From: JABDMD01 sp965203475
GTDB lineage: Bacteria; Pseudomonadota; Gammaproteobacteria; UBA4575
Direction: 5' to 3'
DNA length: 64,000 bases
Assembly (NCBI GenBank): GCA_965203475.1
Contig: OZ241890.1
Location: 496,001 to 560,000, forward strand
Shown here: piece after piece, positions 44,577-52,914 of the stretch
Layout: each line of letters starts with the position of its first letter
How positions within the stretch are numbered: the first letter of the stretch is position 1
Translations under genes and position numbers: made by a program
Notes under the pieces: model-generated
The model's database searches: none
Told to the model about the DNA's origin: nothing
The model's input: the letters and a program-made list of their open reading frames with translations, nothing else

Positions 44577-45881
44577 TTAACTTATATCGAACGTACCTGA
44601 ACGATCTGGGTCATTTGACTTTAATCGTTCCAACACACTTGGATTTGTGAAGTCACAGTCCTTATTTGGATACAACAAATCAACCCATGGATCTGGACGT
44701 ACCCAATCATCACGTTGCCATATGATGTCAAATTGTCCGGCATCATTAGCACGTCCAATTTTTGGCCATAGCCATGTGTGATGGTTCTTCTCATCAATCT
44801 TAACTTTACCACCAGGTGCTGTGTATTCTTGACCCGGTAGACCTTCATAGATGAGTGCATCCGCTTCAATAGATCCTGCTTTTTCAATTGCTTGAGCGAG
44901 CATATGTGTCTGGAAGTAAGCAGCTTCCATAACGGCATTGGTTACTTCATCTTTACCATACTTCGCTTTATATGCTTCAACAAACTTATGATTTTCTGGT
45001 GTATCAACAGATTGGAAGTAATTGAAAGAAGTTAAGTGACCTAGTGCATTTTCTGGTCCCATTGCTGCAGTTTCTTGTTCAGTAGTAATTGGTGTTGCAA
45101 TTATTATGTCATCCGCAGTTAAACCAAATTGTCTGAACTGTTTGTAGAATGCTACAACAGAGTCACCTACTAAATCAGAAAACACTACATCAGGTTGTTT
45201 AGATGCAATTTTGTTGATGTTAGTTGAGAATTCAGTATGGCCTAATGGTGCATATTCTTCACCAACATCCTCACCACCATGTGCTTTTAACAGAGCTTTT
45301 ACTTCACGATTTGTTTCTTTTGGATAAATGTAGTTAGAACCAATCATGTAAAACTTAGGCCCTACATTTTCAATTAACCATGGAACAAAATCATCAAGTT
45401 GTTGATTTGGAACACAGCCTGTGTAAAAGCAGTTTTTACTGCATTCTTGTGCCTCATATAAAGTCGGATACAGTAAGACATTATTATGTTGTTCAAACAC
45501 AGGTAATACAGATTGTCTACTAGCCGATGTATAACAACCTAATACAGCCGCAACTTTGTCTTCGAGAATAAGTTTTTTGGCTTTTTCTGCAAAGACTTGA
45601 ACTAAAGATTGTGGATCTTCAATTACAGGTTCAATCTTTTTACCCATTACACCACCTGCTGCATTGATTTCATCAATGGCAAGTAATTCAGCGTTATGTA
45701 ATGAACGCTCGATAATTGCAATGGTGCCGCTTAGTGAATGAAGAATACCGACTTTAATTGTGTCCCCTGCTGCTGCTTTCGCATACTTTTTCACAAAAAA
45801 GTATGGAAAGTCTGAAATCGTGGCTGCTGCTGCTGTTCCAGCGACGACCGCAGATTTTTTTAGAAATTTACGTCGATTCAT
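44577..45881 (-). CDS. urtA: Urea ABC transporter substrate-binding protein UrtA
   Basis: 434-residue periplasmic binding protein of the type I (leucine-binding-like) fold. A twin-arginine signal (NRRKFLKKSAVVAG, residues 2-15) indicates Tat export. The urea-type motifs GILHSLSGTIAIIE, GCYTSASRQSVLPVFE, MIGSNYIYPKETNRE and HHTWLWPKIGRANDAG are present. A strong AGGAGG lies 7 bases before the ATG. A long structured leader with two terminators precedes it, so expression is probably controlled by attenuation. Confidence 0.93.
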   Translation of the reverse strand: MNRRKFLKKSAVVAGTAAAATISDFPYFFVKKYAKAAAGDTIKVGILHSLSGTIAIIERSLHNAELLAIDEINAAGGVMGKKIEPVIEDPQSLVQVFAEKAKKLILEDKVAAVLGCYTSASRQSVLPVFEQHNNVLLYPTLYEAQECSKNCFYTGCVPNQQLDDFVPWLIENVGPKFYMIGSNYIYPKETNREVKALLKAHGGEDVGEEYAPLGHTEFSTNINKIASKQPDVVFSDLVGDSVVAFYKQFRQFGLTADDIIIATPITTEQETAAMGPENALGHLTSFNYFQSVDTPENHKFVEAYKAKYGKDEVTNAVMEAAYFQTHMLAQAIEKAGSIEADALIYEGLPGQEYTAPGGKVKIDEKNHHTWLWPKIGRANDAGQFDIIWQRDDWVRPDPWVDLLYPNKDCDFTNPSVLERLKSNDPDRSGTFDIS

Positions 45882-45968
45882 TTAGAAGCCTCCTAGAACT
45901 TGTTTTATAAACGCATTAATTTGTAGTCATTCAAGATAATTATTAGCGCATTTATTGTTTGCAAACAT

Positions 45969-46032
45969 AAAAAAACCTCTAAAGAAATAAATCTCCAGAG
46001 GCCTTGTTGCCTTCAAATAACAAAAGCTTTTT
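45969..46032 (-). promoter_or_regulatory. urtA leader: second attenuator, with antiterminator-like hairpin
   Basis: Read on the - strand: AAGCTTTTGTT, a loop containing TTGAAGG, and CAACAAGG can form one hairpin (46002-46032). The GCCTC just after it starts a second hairpin (GCCTC with GAGG, 45976-46002) followed by seven U residues (45969-45975). Hairpin 1 abuts or overlaps the left arm of hairpin 2, so the two can exclude each other. The layout and several blocks match the amiE leader (56479-56539), where an ANTAR antiterminator is expected to act. Confidence 0.65.
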
Positions 46033-46063
46033 TGGTTTTGCTATGGAATTTTTCTACACATAC

Positions 46064-46103
46064 AAAAAAGCCCTCTGAAAACCTCAGTTTTCAAAGGGCT
46101 TTA
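46064..46103 (-). terminator. urtA leader: first attenuator/terminator
   Basis: A very strong hairpin on the - strand: a 16-bp stem (AAAGCCCTTTGAAAAC with GTTTTCAGAGGGCTTT, one G-U) with tetraloop TGAG and six U residues. It lies downstream of the predicted urtA promoter and upstream of the second attenuator, so in the full-length transcript it would act as a tandem terminator. Confidence 0.8.
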
Positions 46104-46121
46104 TTGCCAAATTTATTATAT

Positions 46122-46147
46122 TAACGGAAGCATTATTGGTTCCGTTA
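46122..46147 (-). promoter_or_regulatory. urtA leader: 8-bp perfect hairpin
   Basis: TAACGGAA and TTCCGTTA pair perfectly around a 10-base loop (CCAATAATGC on the - strand). It has no U-run, so it is not a terminator. Its place between promoter and attenuators makes it a candidate protein-binding or anti-terminator element. Confidence 0.55.
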
Positions 46148-46199
46148 AATCTGCCTTTATTATCAATTATTAGCAGTTATTGTGTATTTATAAAAATAG

Positions 46200-46227
46200 A
46201 TTATTCCCTAAATTTGTAAGATGTCAA
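46200..46227 (-). promoter_or_regulatory. Predicted sigma-70 promoter for urtA
   Basis: On the - strand a consensus -35 TTGACA (46222-46227) and -10 AATAAT (46200-46205) are separated by 16 bases. Transcription starting near 46193 would give a leader of about 310 bases that contains all three hairpins before urtA. Confidence 0.65.
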
Positions 46228-46334
46228 GAATATTTCCTTTGCATACTAGCAATTTAGAATTTTTTTACTTTCAGTTTTCTTCAATGTTGCCAGTATGTTG
46301 TAGATATGACTATTAATTGATCTGTGAATAACGC

Positions 46335-46522
46335 GTATAAAGAATGGTTATTATCCAGGGAATGAGCACAAAAGATGTAGTCAAAAAAGGTTCGCCAAAA
46401 AAATAATGCTATTGCTATAAGTACCACGCTGAATACGTAAAGATCATATTTAAGATATGAATCTGGTGCGTAAGTTTTTAGCAAATATTAAGAATACTTG
46501 TTGAAGTTTCTAAGCTAAATAT
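46335..46522 (-). pseudogene. Decayed remnant of a UT-family urea transporter gene
   Basis: Three blocks match the intact urea channel gene (53464-54300) in order and strand. LETSTSILN at about 46478-46515 matches LEASTGILN. APDSYLKYDLYVFSVVLIAIAL at about 46400-46465 matches FPDSNIQNGLYGFSAVLTAIAL. A block at about 46335-46395 whose DNA (GACTACATCTTTTGT) matches GACTGCACCTTTTGT encodes the second LTAPFVF motif. The segments between the blocks are deleted. The first block is now the C-terminus of the B3/4 gene. The apparent 67-residue frame at 46281-46484 is therefore not a real gene. Confidence 0.75.
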
Positions 46523-47143
46523 GTTTTGTAATTCCATTGCTGTATGTTCAAGTGACATTAATGAAATATTTTCATGGCCTTGAATGATAAACAGGCATGA
46601 ATTTGTATTTGCTGTAATTTTGGTTTTATCACATTGTCGACAATCAAGTCGACAAATTATTTCATTATCATCATCAATATAACAATATTCTCCATTACCT
46701 ACAGATTGTGATTTTTTCTTTCCTAAGGGGATGAAAAGTTCGTCTCCTTTGGTGAGGCAAAGTCTGACATTTCCGTTTATGCATTCTAAATCATGTGCGC
46801 CAAGTGATACTCGGTTCTTTATTGCAATATAATTATATGTATCTACGAAATTGTTTATTGATTTTAATGATTTATTTTTAAAAAGTTGCTTTATCAAGCT
46901 TTCAGGAGATGCGATTAAATTTTTGTCATTGACACTCACAATATTATGTAAATTTCGATATCCAATAATGTTTTTATCATTATCAAGATCTTTTTGAGAA
47001 TAATTTTTTAAAAAATATTCATAAAAACTTTTTATTTTATATTTAAGCAAGTCATCGTAAAATTTTTTGTCAAGATTTTTGATCGCTAGAAATGCCGCGT
47101 TTACACCCAACGCAGACACATCATCACAAATCATAAAATTCAT
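46478..47143 (-). CDS. Solo B3/4 domain protein (PheRS beta-subunit editing-like domain)
   Basis: 221 residues resembling stand-alone B3/4 domains (COG3382 type). INNFVDTYNYIAIKNRVSLGAHDLECINGNVRLCLTKGDELFIPLG and the ESVG-like QSVGNGEYCYIDDDNEIICRLDCRQCDKTKIT show the expected order. In phenylalanyl-tRNA synthetase this domain clears mischarged tyrosine; the solo proteins are poorly understood and may deacylate tRNA. The last 16 or so residues (NIFSLETSTSILNIC) derive from the decayed urea channel. The gene is extremely A/T-rich and sits at the end of the urease cluster, an unexpected place. Confidence 0.7.
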   Translation of the reverse strand: MNFMICDDVSALGVNAAFLAIKNLDKKFYDDLLKYKIKSFYEYFLKNYSQKDLDNDKNIIGYRNLHNIVSVNDKNLIASPESLIKQLFKNKSLKSINNFVDTYNYIAIKNRVSLGAHDLECINGNVRLCLTKGDELFIPLGKKKSQSVGNGEYCYIDDDNEIICRLDCRQCDKTKITANTNSCLFIIQGHENISLMSLEHTAMELQNIFSLETSTSILNIC

Positions 47144-47210
47144 TGAATTATTTTAATTGTGATTAGAAGACATAATATGTGTTACATATTCGAAAATATG
47201 CGGTGAGTGT

Positions 47211-47864
47211 TTAAATTATTAGGGCGCTTATTTGGATGCTAGTTTGATAAAGCATCTTCATGCCAACTAAGATTGCGAGGGTTCCTGCTGCAGCTTTTAT
47301 GTAGCGCAGATGCACCAACTTAAATTGGATATGTAATGGTATGCTCATCAATATAGATAACAGTGACATACAAAAAATTAGTCCTAAGCTAAATATTGCT
47401 ATATAGGCAAATTTCAAATAAATAGACTCTATCGATGTGGTGATTAGTGCGATGATTACCCCTGAGCCTGCAGCGCCATGTAATAATCCAACTCCCATAA
47501 TTTTTAGTGACAATCTTGTTTTGTTGTTTTTTACATATTTTGTATGGGATTTGATACTTTCTCCAGAATCATATTGTAATTTTAGTTTTTTGAGGACATC
47601 GATTCCCATTAAAATTAAAATTATCCCAACAATAAATTCAAATGTAATAAATACACTATCGCTTATCTCAATTTGCAGTCCTATTAGCATCATACTGAAC
47701 AAAACAAGGGTTATAGTATGGCCTACACCCCAGAGCGCACCTTGTGTTGCAGTAGCTGACAAAGAATTTGATTGTGTCGACACAGTGAGAACTGCTGCAA
47801 CGTGATCAGGCTCAAATGCATGGCGGATACCAATTACAATTGCAAGTATAATTAGGATGGTCAT
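47211..47864 (-). CDS. ureH: UreH-type nickel permease
   Basis: 217-residue membrane protein with six to seven helices. The NiCoT/UreH signature RHAFEPDH (residues 14-21) and the second motif LLHGAAGSGVI are the metal-selecting elements. UreH proteins occur in urease clusters and import nickel for the urease active site; here the gene directly follows ureD (14 bases). Nickel specificity is inferred from family and context. Confidence 0.85.
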   Translation of the reverse strand: MTILIILAIVIGIRHAFEPDHVAAVLTVSTQSNSLSATATQGALWGVGHTITLVLFSMMLIGLQIEISDSVFITFEFIVGIILILMGIDVLKKLKLQYDSGESIKSHTKYVKNNKTRLSLKIMGVGLLHGAAGSGVIIALITTSIESIYLKFAYIAIFSLGLIFCMSLLSILMSIPLHIQFKLVHLRYIKAAAGTLAILVGMKMLYQTSIQISALII

Positions 47865-47878
47865 ATTAAAAGCTAGAA

Positions 47879-48688
47879 TTATTTTCTTCTAATATTTGGC
47901 TTTGTTCCTACAATAGACGTTCTTATCGTCATCCATGTTTGGAGTATCGTTTTTTTCAAAGTGTCGCCATCTGGAGCAAGAAATTTGACAATTATTCCAC
48001 AATTATTTGGTAGGAGAGTGGCTCCGCCATAAATACTTTTATTTTCTTTTATACTCTTTTGTAATAAATCTAATTTTTTTTCTTTGGAAATTGAACGGTT
48101 AATTATACAAATAGTTCCCATGCCAATGTATTTATGTTTGCCATCTAAAAAGTTTTTAGGTTTAACTAAGTATACATCTTTAGCTAGTAATTTATTATTA
48201 TCGGAATAAACTTGTAAATTACTATTTAATTGTTCAAATAGATGATCTTTTCCGTTAAGAAAATGTAAAAGAAAAGCGTCTGCAACGATCGCGGTGCTTT
48301 TTTTCTCAGAATAAATATTTATTGTTGAGTTTAATTTTGAACCAGGAAAAAGAATTAACGGATCAGATATATATTCTGTATACGAGTTTCCTGTAGCATT
48401 TATATTTACAGTTTGATATGCGCCGCCATTCGTCATGCCATGCACGATGGTAGAGGCTTGCGTAGTTACATGGCTATATGAATTCGAATTAGCAATTACA
48501 TTGGTCGTGAGATTTTCATTTTCATAGATTCCCCCTGATGCGGATTGGATGTAAATATTTGCCATTCCAGGTGGATCATTATCATAATATTGAGTCCTGC
48601 ATATATGAAAAGGGTACGCAGCGTATTGATTTTCAAGATACGTCTTGCCGTCTGAATTTTTAGCAAATTCTAGTGATAAGTTACTCAT
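47879..48688 (-). CDS. ureD: Urease accessory protein UreD
   Basis: Scaffold of the urease activation complex (UreD-UreF-UreG) that delivers nickel to apo-urease. The 269 residues show the family blocks SASGGIYENENLTTNVIANSNSYSHVTTQ and DPLILFPGSKLNSTINIYSE. It is diverged and A/T-rich relative to UreC, as is typical for this poorly conserved protein. It lies 17 bases after ureG. Confidence 0.9.
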   Translation of the reverse strand: MSNLSLEFAKNSDGKTYLENQYAAYPFHICRTQYYDNDPPGMANIYIQSASGGIYENENLTTNVIANSNSYSHVTTQASTIVHGMTNGGAYQTVNINATGNSYTEYISDPLILFPGSKLNSTINIYSEKKSTAIVADAFLLHFLNGKDHLFEQLNSNLQVYSDNNKLLAKDVYLVKPKNFLDGKHKYIGMGTICIINRSISKEKKLDLLQKSIKENKSIYGGATLLPNNCGIIVKFLAPDGDTLKKTILQTWMTIRTSIVGTKPNIRRK

Positions 48689-48705
48689 TAAATTTTAATT
48701 TGGCA

Positions 48706-49332
48706 TTAATTGAAAAGTACATTATTAATTATATGCCCAGCTACATCTTTAATTCCTTCTCCAGTTTTACAGTTTGTGAGCACTAAAGGCCTGTCACCTC
48801 TAACTTGTTGACCTTCTTTGACCATTAAATCTATATCTGCTCCTACATACTTTGCAATATCAACTTTATTTATTATTAGTAAATCAGACTGGACAATACC
48901 AGGACCGCGTTTACGTGGAATATCATCACCTTCAGATGTGTCAATAACAAACATCCAGTAATCTACAAGATCAAGTGAAAATGTAGAGGCTAAATTATCT
49001 CCTCCGCTCTCAATTAAAATCAGATCTAAATTTTTAAATTCTTTGTCTAATTGATCTGCCGCTTGTATATTTAAAGTAGGGTCTTCTCGAATTACAGTAT
49101 GTGGACAAGCGCCTGCTTCGACCGCAACAACACGTTCAGGTGGTAACAGTCCTGATTGCTGTAGTCGCTTAGCATCCTCTTGTGTAACCAAGTCGTTAGT
49201 CACAATTGCGACTTCATTGCCTCTTTCTACAAATAATGGAATGAGTTGTTCAATTAATGCGGTTTTACCTGAGCCAACAGGTCCGCCAATACCCACTCGT
49301 GCAGGCCCATTTATTTTTGGAACTGTGTTCAT
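48706..49332 (-). CDS. ureG: Urease accessory GTPase UreG
   Basis: SIMIBI GTPase of 208 residues that drives nickel insertion into urease. The P-loop is GIGGPVGSGKTALIEQL, the metal-binding CPH motif is in EAGACPHTVIRED, and ESGGDNLASTFS and NKVDIAKYVG complete the nucleotide site. It overlaps the ureC stop by 4 bases. Confidence 0.96.
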   Translation of the reverse strand: MNTVPKINGPARVGIGGPVGSGKTALIEQLIPLFVERGNEVAIVTNDLVTQEDAKRLQQSGLLPPERVVAVEAGACPHTVIREDPTLNIQAADQLDKEFKNLDLILIESGGDNLASTFSLDLVDYWMFVIDTSEGDDIPRKRGPGIVQSDLLIINKVDIAKYVGADIDLMVKEGQQVRGDRPLVLTNCKTGEGIKDVAGHIINNVLFN

Positions 49333-51041
49333 CGAAACATGTAGCGTTGTGTAAGTGGGAGGGTTTTCGCTGGCTCACAGGTAGCTAACTCACCATCTAC
49401 AAATACATCAAAGGTTTCAGGATTAACCGAAACCTTAGGACAGCAATCGTTATGTAGCATATGGCTTTTATTCAGTTTGCGCGTACCGTGTGCTGGTAAA
49501 TTCACTTTTTGTAGTTGTAATTTTTCTCCAACATTTGCATCTACCGCAGACTGGTTTACAAAATTAGCACTTAGGTGTTGTTTTGCGTTTCCAAATGCAC
49601 CCCACTGCGGTCGCATAGCAAGTGGTTCGCATGTCATTAATGATGCAGCACTGTCTCCCATAGCTGACCAAACGATAAAGCCACCTTTAATAATTAGTTC
49701 AGGTTTAATTCCAAAAAATTGTGGTCTCCATAAAACCACATCACCGATTTTGCCTTTTTCAAGAGAACCTATGTATTGATCAATACCAAATGTCCGAGCT
49801 GCATTAATTGTATATTTAGCGATGTAACGTTTAATTCGTTCGTTATCACCATGTTTGGTGGTTTCTTCTGCAAGTCTTCCGCGTTGATCTTTCATTTTGC
49901 TTGCAAGTTGCCAAGTACGACAAATGACTTCGTTAATTCGACCCATACCTTGACTATCGGATCCCAACATCGAAATTGCACCAAGATCATGCAATACATC
50001 TTCAGCTGCAATGGTTTGTGCACGAATACGGCTTTCTGCAAAGGCAACATCTTCGGGAATAGCAGGATTTAAATGATGACACACCATGGTCATATCTAAA
50101 TGTTCGTCAAACGTGTTAACGGTATATGGGTTTGTAGGATTAGTAGAAGAGGGGAGACAATTATATTCGCCTGCTACACGAATAATATCAGGTGCATGTC
50201 CACCACCTGCACCTTCAGTGTGATACATATGTATGGTTCGGCCATTAATGGCAGCTAACGTGTTTTCAACAAATCCGCTTTCATTCAGCGTGTCTGTATG
50301 TAACTGGACTTGGTAATCTAAGTCGTCTGCAACCGAAAGACAGGTATCTATAACTGCAGGCATAGCACCCCAGTCTTCATGAATTTTAAGCCCTATGCAG
50401 CCTCCAGCGAGTTGATCAATAATAGATCGTGGTTTGGATGTATTGCCGCGTCCTAAAAATCCAAAATTGATGGGCCATTGTTCTGAGGCTTGAAGCATCT
50501 TGCCAACATTCCAAGCACCACCACAGTCAATGCCAACCGTGATGGGACCAAGTGAACCACCAATCATCGTAGTGATGCCCGAGCTTAATGCATGTTCACA
50601 CAACTGGGCACTATCAAAGTGAACGTGCACATCAATGCCTCCGGGTGTAGCAATCAAACCTTCGGCATCACGCACCGTTGTTGCTGCAGCACATACTAAT
50701 TCAGGATGAACATTATCCATCGTTGCTGGGTTTCCGGCTTTACCCACTCCCACGATCTTTCCTTCTTTAATGCCGATATCTGCTTTTACAATTCCTAATA
50801 CAGGATCAATCACTAAGGCATTACTAACTAACATATCTAGTGATCCTGCTGCACTGTCATAACCAGGTGTTAAACCTAAACCATCACGTAATGTTTTACC
50901 GCCACCGTGTAAACATTCATCTCCTGGAACGGCATAGTCATGTTCAACTTCAGCTAGTAATGATGTATCTCCTAATCGAACGGCGTCTCCCTTTGTAGGA
51001 CCATACATTACGGCATATTCTTTTCTAGAAATCTTAATCAT
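49329..51041 (-). CDS. ureC: Urease alpha subunit
   Basis: Catalytic subunit that hydrolyses urea to ammonia and carbamate. Its 570 residues contain the nickel-ligand motif HVHFDSAQL, the carbamylated lysine in GLKIHEDWGAMP, further ligands and catalytic residues in HTDTLNESGFVENTL and YHTEGAGGGHAPDII, and the flap CHHLNPAIPEDVAFAESRIR. All active-site residues looked for are present, so the enzyme should be active. It is adjacent to ureAB (2 bases) and ureG. Confidence 0.97.
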   Translation of the reverse strand: MIKISRKEYAVMYGPTKGDAVRLGDTSLLAEVEHDYAVPGDECLHGGGKTLRDGLGLTPGYDSAAGSLDMLVSNALVIDPVLGIVKADIGIKEGKIVGVGKAGNPATMDNVHPELVCAAATTVRDAEGLIATPGGIDVHVHFDSAQLCEHALSSGITTMIGGSLGPITVGIDCGGAWNVGKMLQASEQWPINFGFLGRGNTSKPRSIIDQLAGGCIGLKIHEDWGAMPAVIDTCLSVADDLDYQVQLHTDTLNESGFVENTLAAINGRTIHMYHTEGAGGGHAPDIIRVAGEYNCLPSSTNPTNPYTVNTFDEHLDMTMVCHHLNPAIPEDVAFAESRIRAQTIAAEDVLHDLGAISMLGSDSQGMGRINEVICRTWQLASKMKDQRGRLAEETTKHGDNERIKRYIAKYTINAARTFGIDQYIGSLEKGKIGDVVLWRPQFFGIKPELIIKGGFIVWSAMGDSAASLMTCEPLAMRPQWGAFGNAKQHLSANFVNQSAVDANVGEKLQLQKVNLPAHGTRKLNKSHMLHNDCCPKVSVNPETFDVFVDGELATCEPAKTLPLTQRYMFR

Positions 51042-51043
51042 GG

Positions 51044-51745
51044 TTATGCCCCTTTAAATCCGCGAGTTTTAGCTAAATGTAAAGCTTCTTGTTTTTTCAC
51101 TTCACTTGCTGTTGAGCCATTGGTTAAGCTATTTAAACCGTAAATTTCTCCGGCACCTCCAAAATCAACTAGTGCAACTTCCTTACTTTCACCAGGCTCG
51201 AATCTAACCGCCGTTCCTGCGGGTATATCTAAATGCTTACCAAAAGTATCTTCACGTTTAAAATCTAATCCAGGGTTAACCTCAAAGAAGTGAAAATGGC
51301 TTCCAATTTGCACAGGGCGGTCACCCGTATTTAATACTTTTACTTTAACTGACTTTTTTCCTTCATTAATTTTTACATCACCATCACCAGGGATAATTTC
51401 TCCAGGAGTAACATCGTTCTTATTTTTTGATTTCTTTTTGCCCGATCGAATGGGCTCATGAACAGTGACTAGTTTGGTTCCATCTGGAAAAGTAGCTTCA
51501 ACCTGCAGCATATGCATCATGTCATTCACGCCCGGCATCACATCGTCCGTGCTGAGTAATGTTGAGCCATAACTTATCAGTTCTGCAACTGTACGTCCTT
51601 CTCTGGCTCCTTCTAATATTTCATCAGCAATTATCGCTGTTGCTTCAGGGTGATTAAGCTTTAATCCTTTATTTTTTCTCTTTCTTGCAAGTTCTGCGGC
51701 GGTATAAATTGTTAATCGTTCTAATTCTGTTGGTGTTAAAAGCAT
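51044..51745 (-). CDS. ureAB: Fused urease gamma-beta subunit
   Basis: A single 233-residue chain combines urease gamma (residues about 1-101: LLTPTELERLTIYTAAELARKRK through ATFPDGTKLVTVHEPI) and beta (about 112-215: TPGEIIPGDGDVKINEG through RFEPGESKEVALVDFGG). They are joined by a lysine-rich linker (SGKKKSKNKND). Separate ureA and ureB genes are the common bacterial arrangement; the fusion is best known from Helicobacter. A GGAG ribosome-binding site precedes the ATG. Confidence 0.95.
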   Translation of the reverse strand: MLLTPTELERLTIYTAAELARKRKNKGLKLNHPEATAIIADEILEGAREGRTVAELISYGSTLLSTDDVMPGVNDMMHMLQVEATFPDGTKLVTVHEPIRSGKKKSKNKNDVTPGEIIPGDGDVKINEGKKSVKVKVLNTGDRPVQIGSHFHFFEVNPGLDFKREDTFGKHLDIPAGTAVRFEPGESKEVALVDFGGAGEIYGLNSLTNGSTASEVKKQEALHLAKTRGFKGA

Positions 51746-51778
51746 TTTCTCCTCCGATTCATAAATATTTTAATTTTC

Positions 51779-52459
51779 TTAATTCGCAAATAATCTCGAG
51801 CGAGAATTTTCATGGCGCATAGCAGCAATATCCGCAAAAGGTGTAAATGCATGAATCTCATCCAAGTCAGGAACTGGCCATGAAATGATTTCAGCAATTG
51901 TTTTTCTATATTTTGTTAATCTTTTTTGGCAATCAATATGACCTGTTAGCCCAAGGCGTAATGCAGCACCTAATACTGAAACACAAAAATTATAAACAGA
52001 TAGTGTAAGGGCTGATTCCTTTGAGATGCTGAGTGAACTCCACATTAAAGCTTGTGAAATTGGAAGATGTCCTAATGCATTGCCAGTATTTATAAGGGCT
52101 ATATATTGATCTGCAGTTGGGTTATCTAATTTGCTGTAGGTTGTTAATAATGCACTTCCTAATCTTTTTGAACCTTCTCTGAGTTCACTGGCTAATGTCA
52201 TGCTTTCAACAAGCTGATCGATTAAAATTATTTCGTCAAAGTTATTTTTGCAATCAAAAGTATGTGCAAATACAACACGCTCAAATGGAGCCCATCTTTC
52301 ATGTAGCTGATTTTCAATAAATTCATTTACTTCATTCGCACTAGAAATTAGTGCATCCTCTTTTAACATTTCCAACCCCCAAGAAAAAGAAACTGCGCCG
52401 GATGGGAAAAATGTATCTCCGTGTTGTAAGAGGGTAAAAATTTGTTCGTTTTCAATCAT
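51779..52459 (-). CDS. ureF: Urease accessory protein UreF
   Basis: 226-residue all-helical protein that bridges UreD and UreG and gates GTP hydrolysis during nickel delivery. Family landmarks are LLQHGDTFFPSGAVSFSWGLEML near the N-terminus, LRLGLTGHIDCQKRL, and the C-terminal PFADIAAMRHENSRSRLFAN. It overlaps ureE by 4 bases. Confidence 0.94.
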   Translation of the reverse strand: MIENEQIFTLLQHGDTFFPSGAVSFSWGLEMLKEDALISSANEVNEFIENQLHERWAPFERVVFAHTFDCKNNFDEIILIDQLVESMTLASELREGSKRLGSALLTTYSKLDNPTADQYIALINTGNALGHLPISQALMWSSLSISKESALTLSVYNFCVSVLGAALRLGLTGHIDCQKRLTKYRKTIAEIISWPVPDLDEIHAFTPFADIAAMRHENSRSRLFAN

Positions 52460-52902
52460 GAATTAATTCGTAAAATTTTATTTTGATTAAAAAAATCTTT
52501 AAGTCTGTCAAGATAGATTTCTTCTGGGCTTTCAAGCGCAATATCAAGCTGCTCATTCTGAAATTTCACGCGCCAATGCATATTCCCCGCGAAGTATCCT
52601 AGTTCAATTGCAGTTGCTAGATCTATTGGCTTAATGGAAAGCCACTGATCTTCTGCCATTTTCACAATTATGGCTCGGTCGTTCTCAAGTAATAAAACTG
52701 CGCCATTCGATAATTTATGATTTCGTGGTATAGCTACAGCACAGTCCGTTCCTTTATCTGTTTGTGCACGAAATCTTCTGCGTTGCAAATTGGAGTGATC
52801 TAATACTATATATTCGACTTTTTTTTGGTGTGACAACGTATGTAGCAGATCCGAAATTTTCGAATCATGTGCATGCCCCAAGACTTGGCTAAGTTGAATC
52901 AT
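52456..52902 (-). CDS. ureE: Urease accessory protein UreE
   Basis: Nickel metallochaperone of 148 residues. The peptide-binding-like N-terminal domain is followed by the metal-binding domain with the conserved histidine in GYFAGNMHWRVKF. The C-terminus is short and lacks the histidine-rich tail of some UreE proteins. It is the first gene of ureE-F-AB-C-G-D. No Shine-Dalgarno is seen; the start is preceded closely by a strong hairpin. Confidence 0.92.
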   Translation of the reverse strand: MIQLSQVLGHAHDSKISDLLHTLSHQKKVEYIVLDHSNLQRRRFRAQTDKGTDCAVAIPRNHKLSNGAVLLLENDRAIIVKMAEDQWLSIKPIDLATAIELGYFAGNMHWRVKFQNEQLDIALESPEEIYLDRLKDFFNQNKILRINS

Positions 52903-52914
52903 TTATCAATTATG

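Noticed and set aside
46281..46484. 67-residue frame on the - strand
   Set aside because: It is part of the decayed urea channel: its residues align with the second half of the intact channel and then lose the frame.
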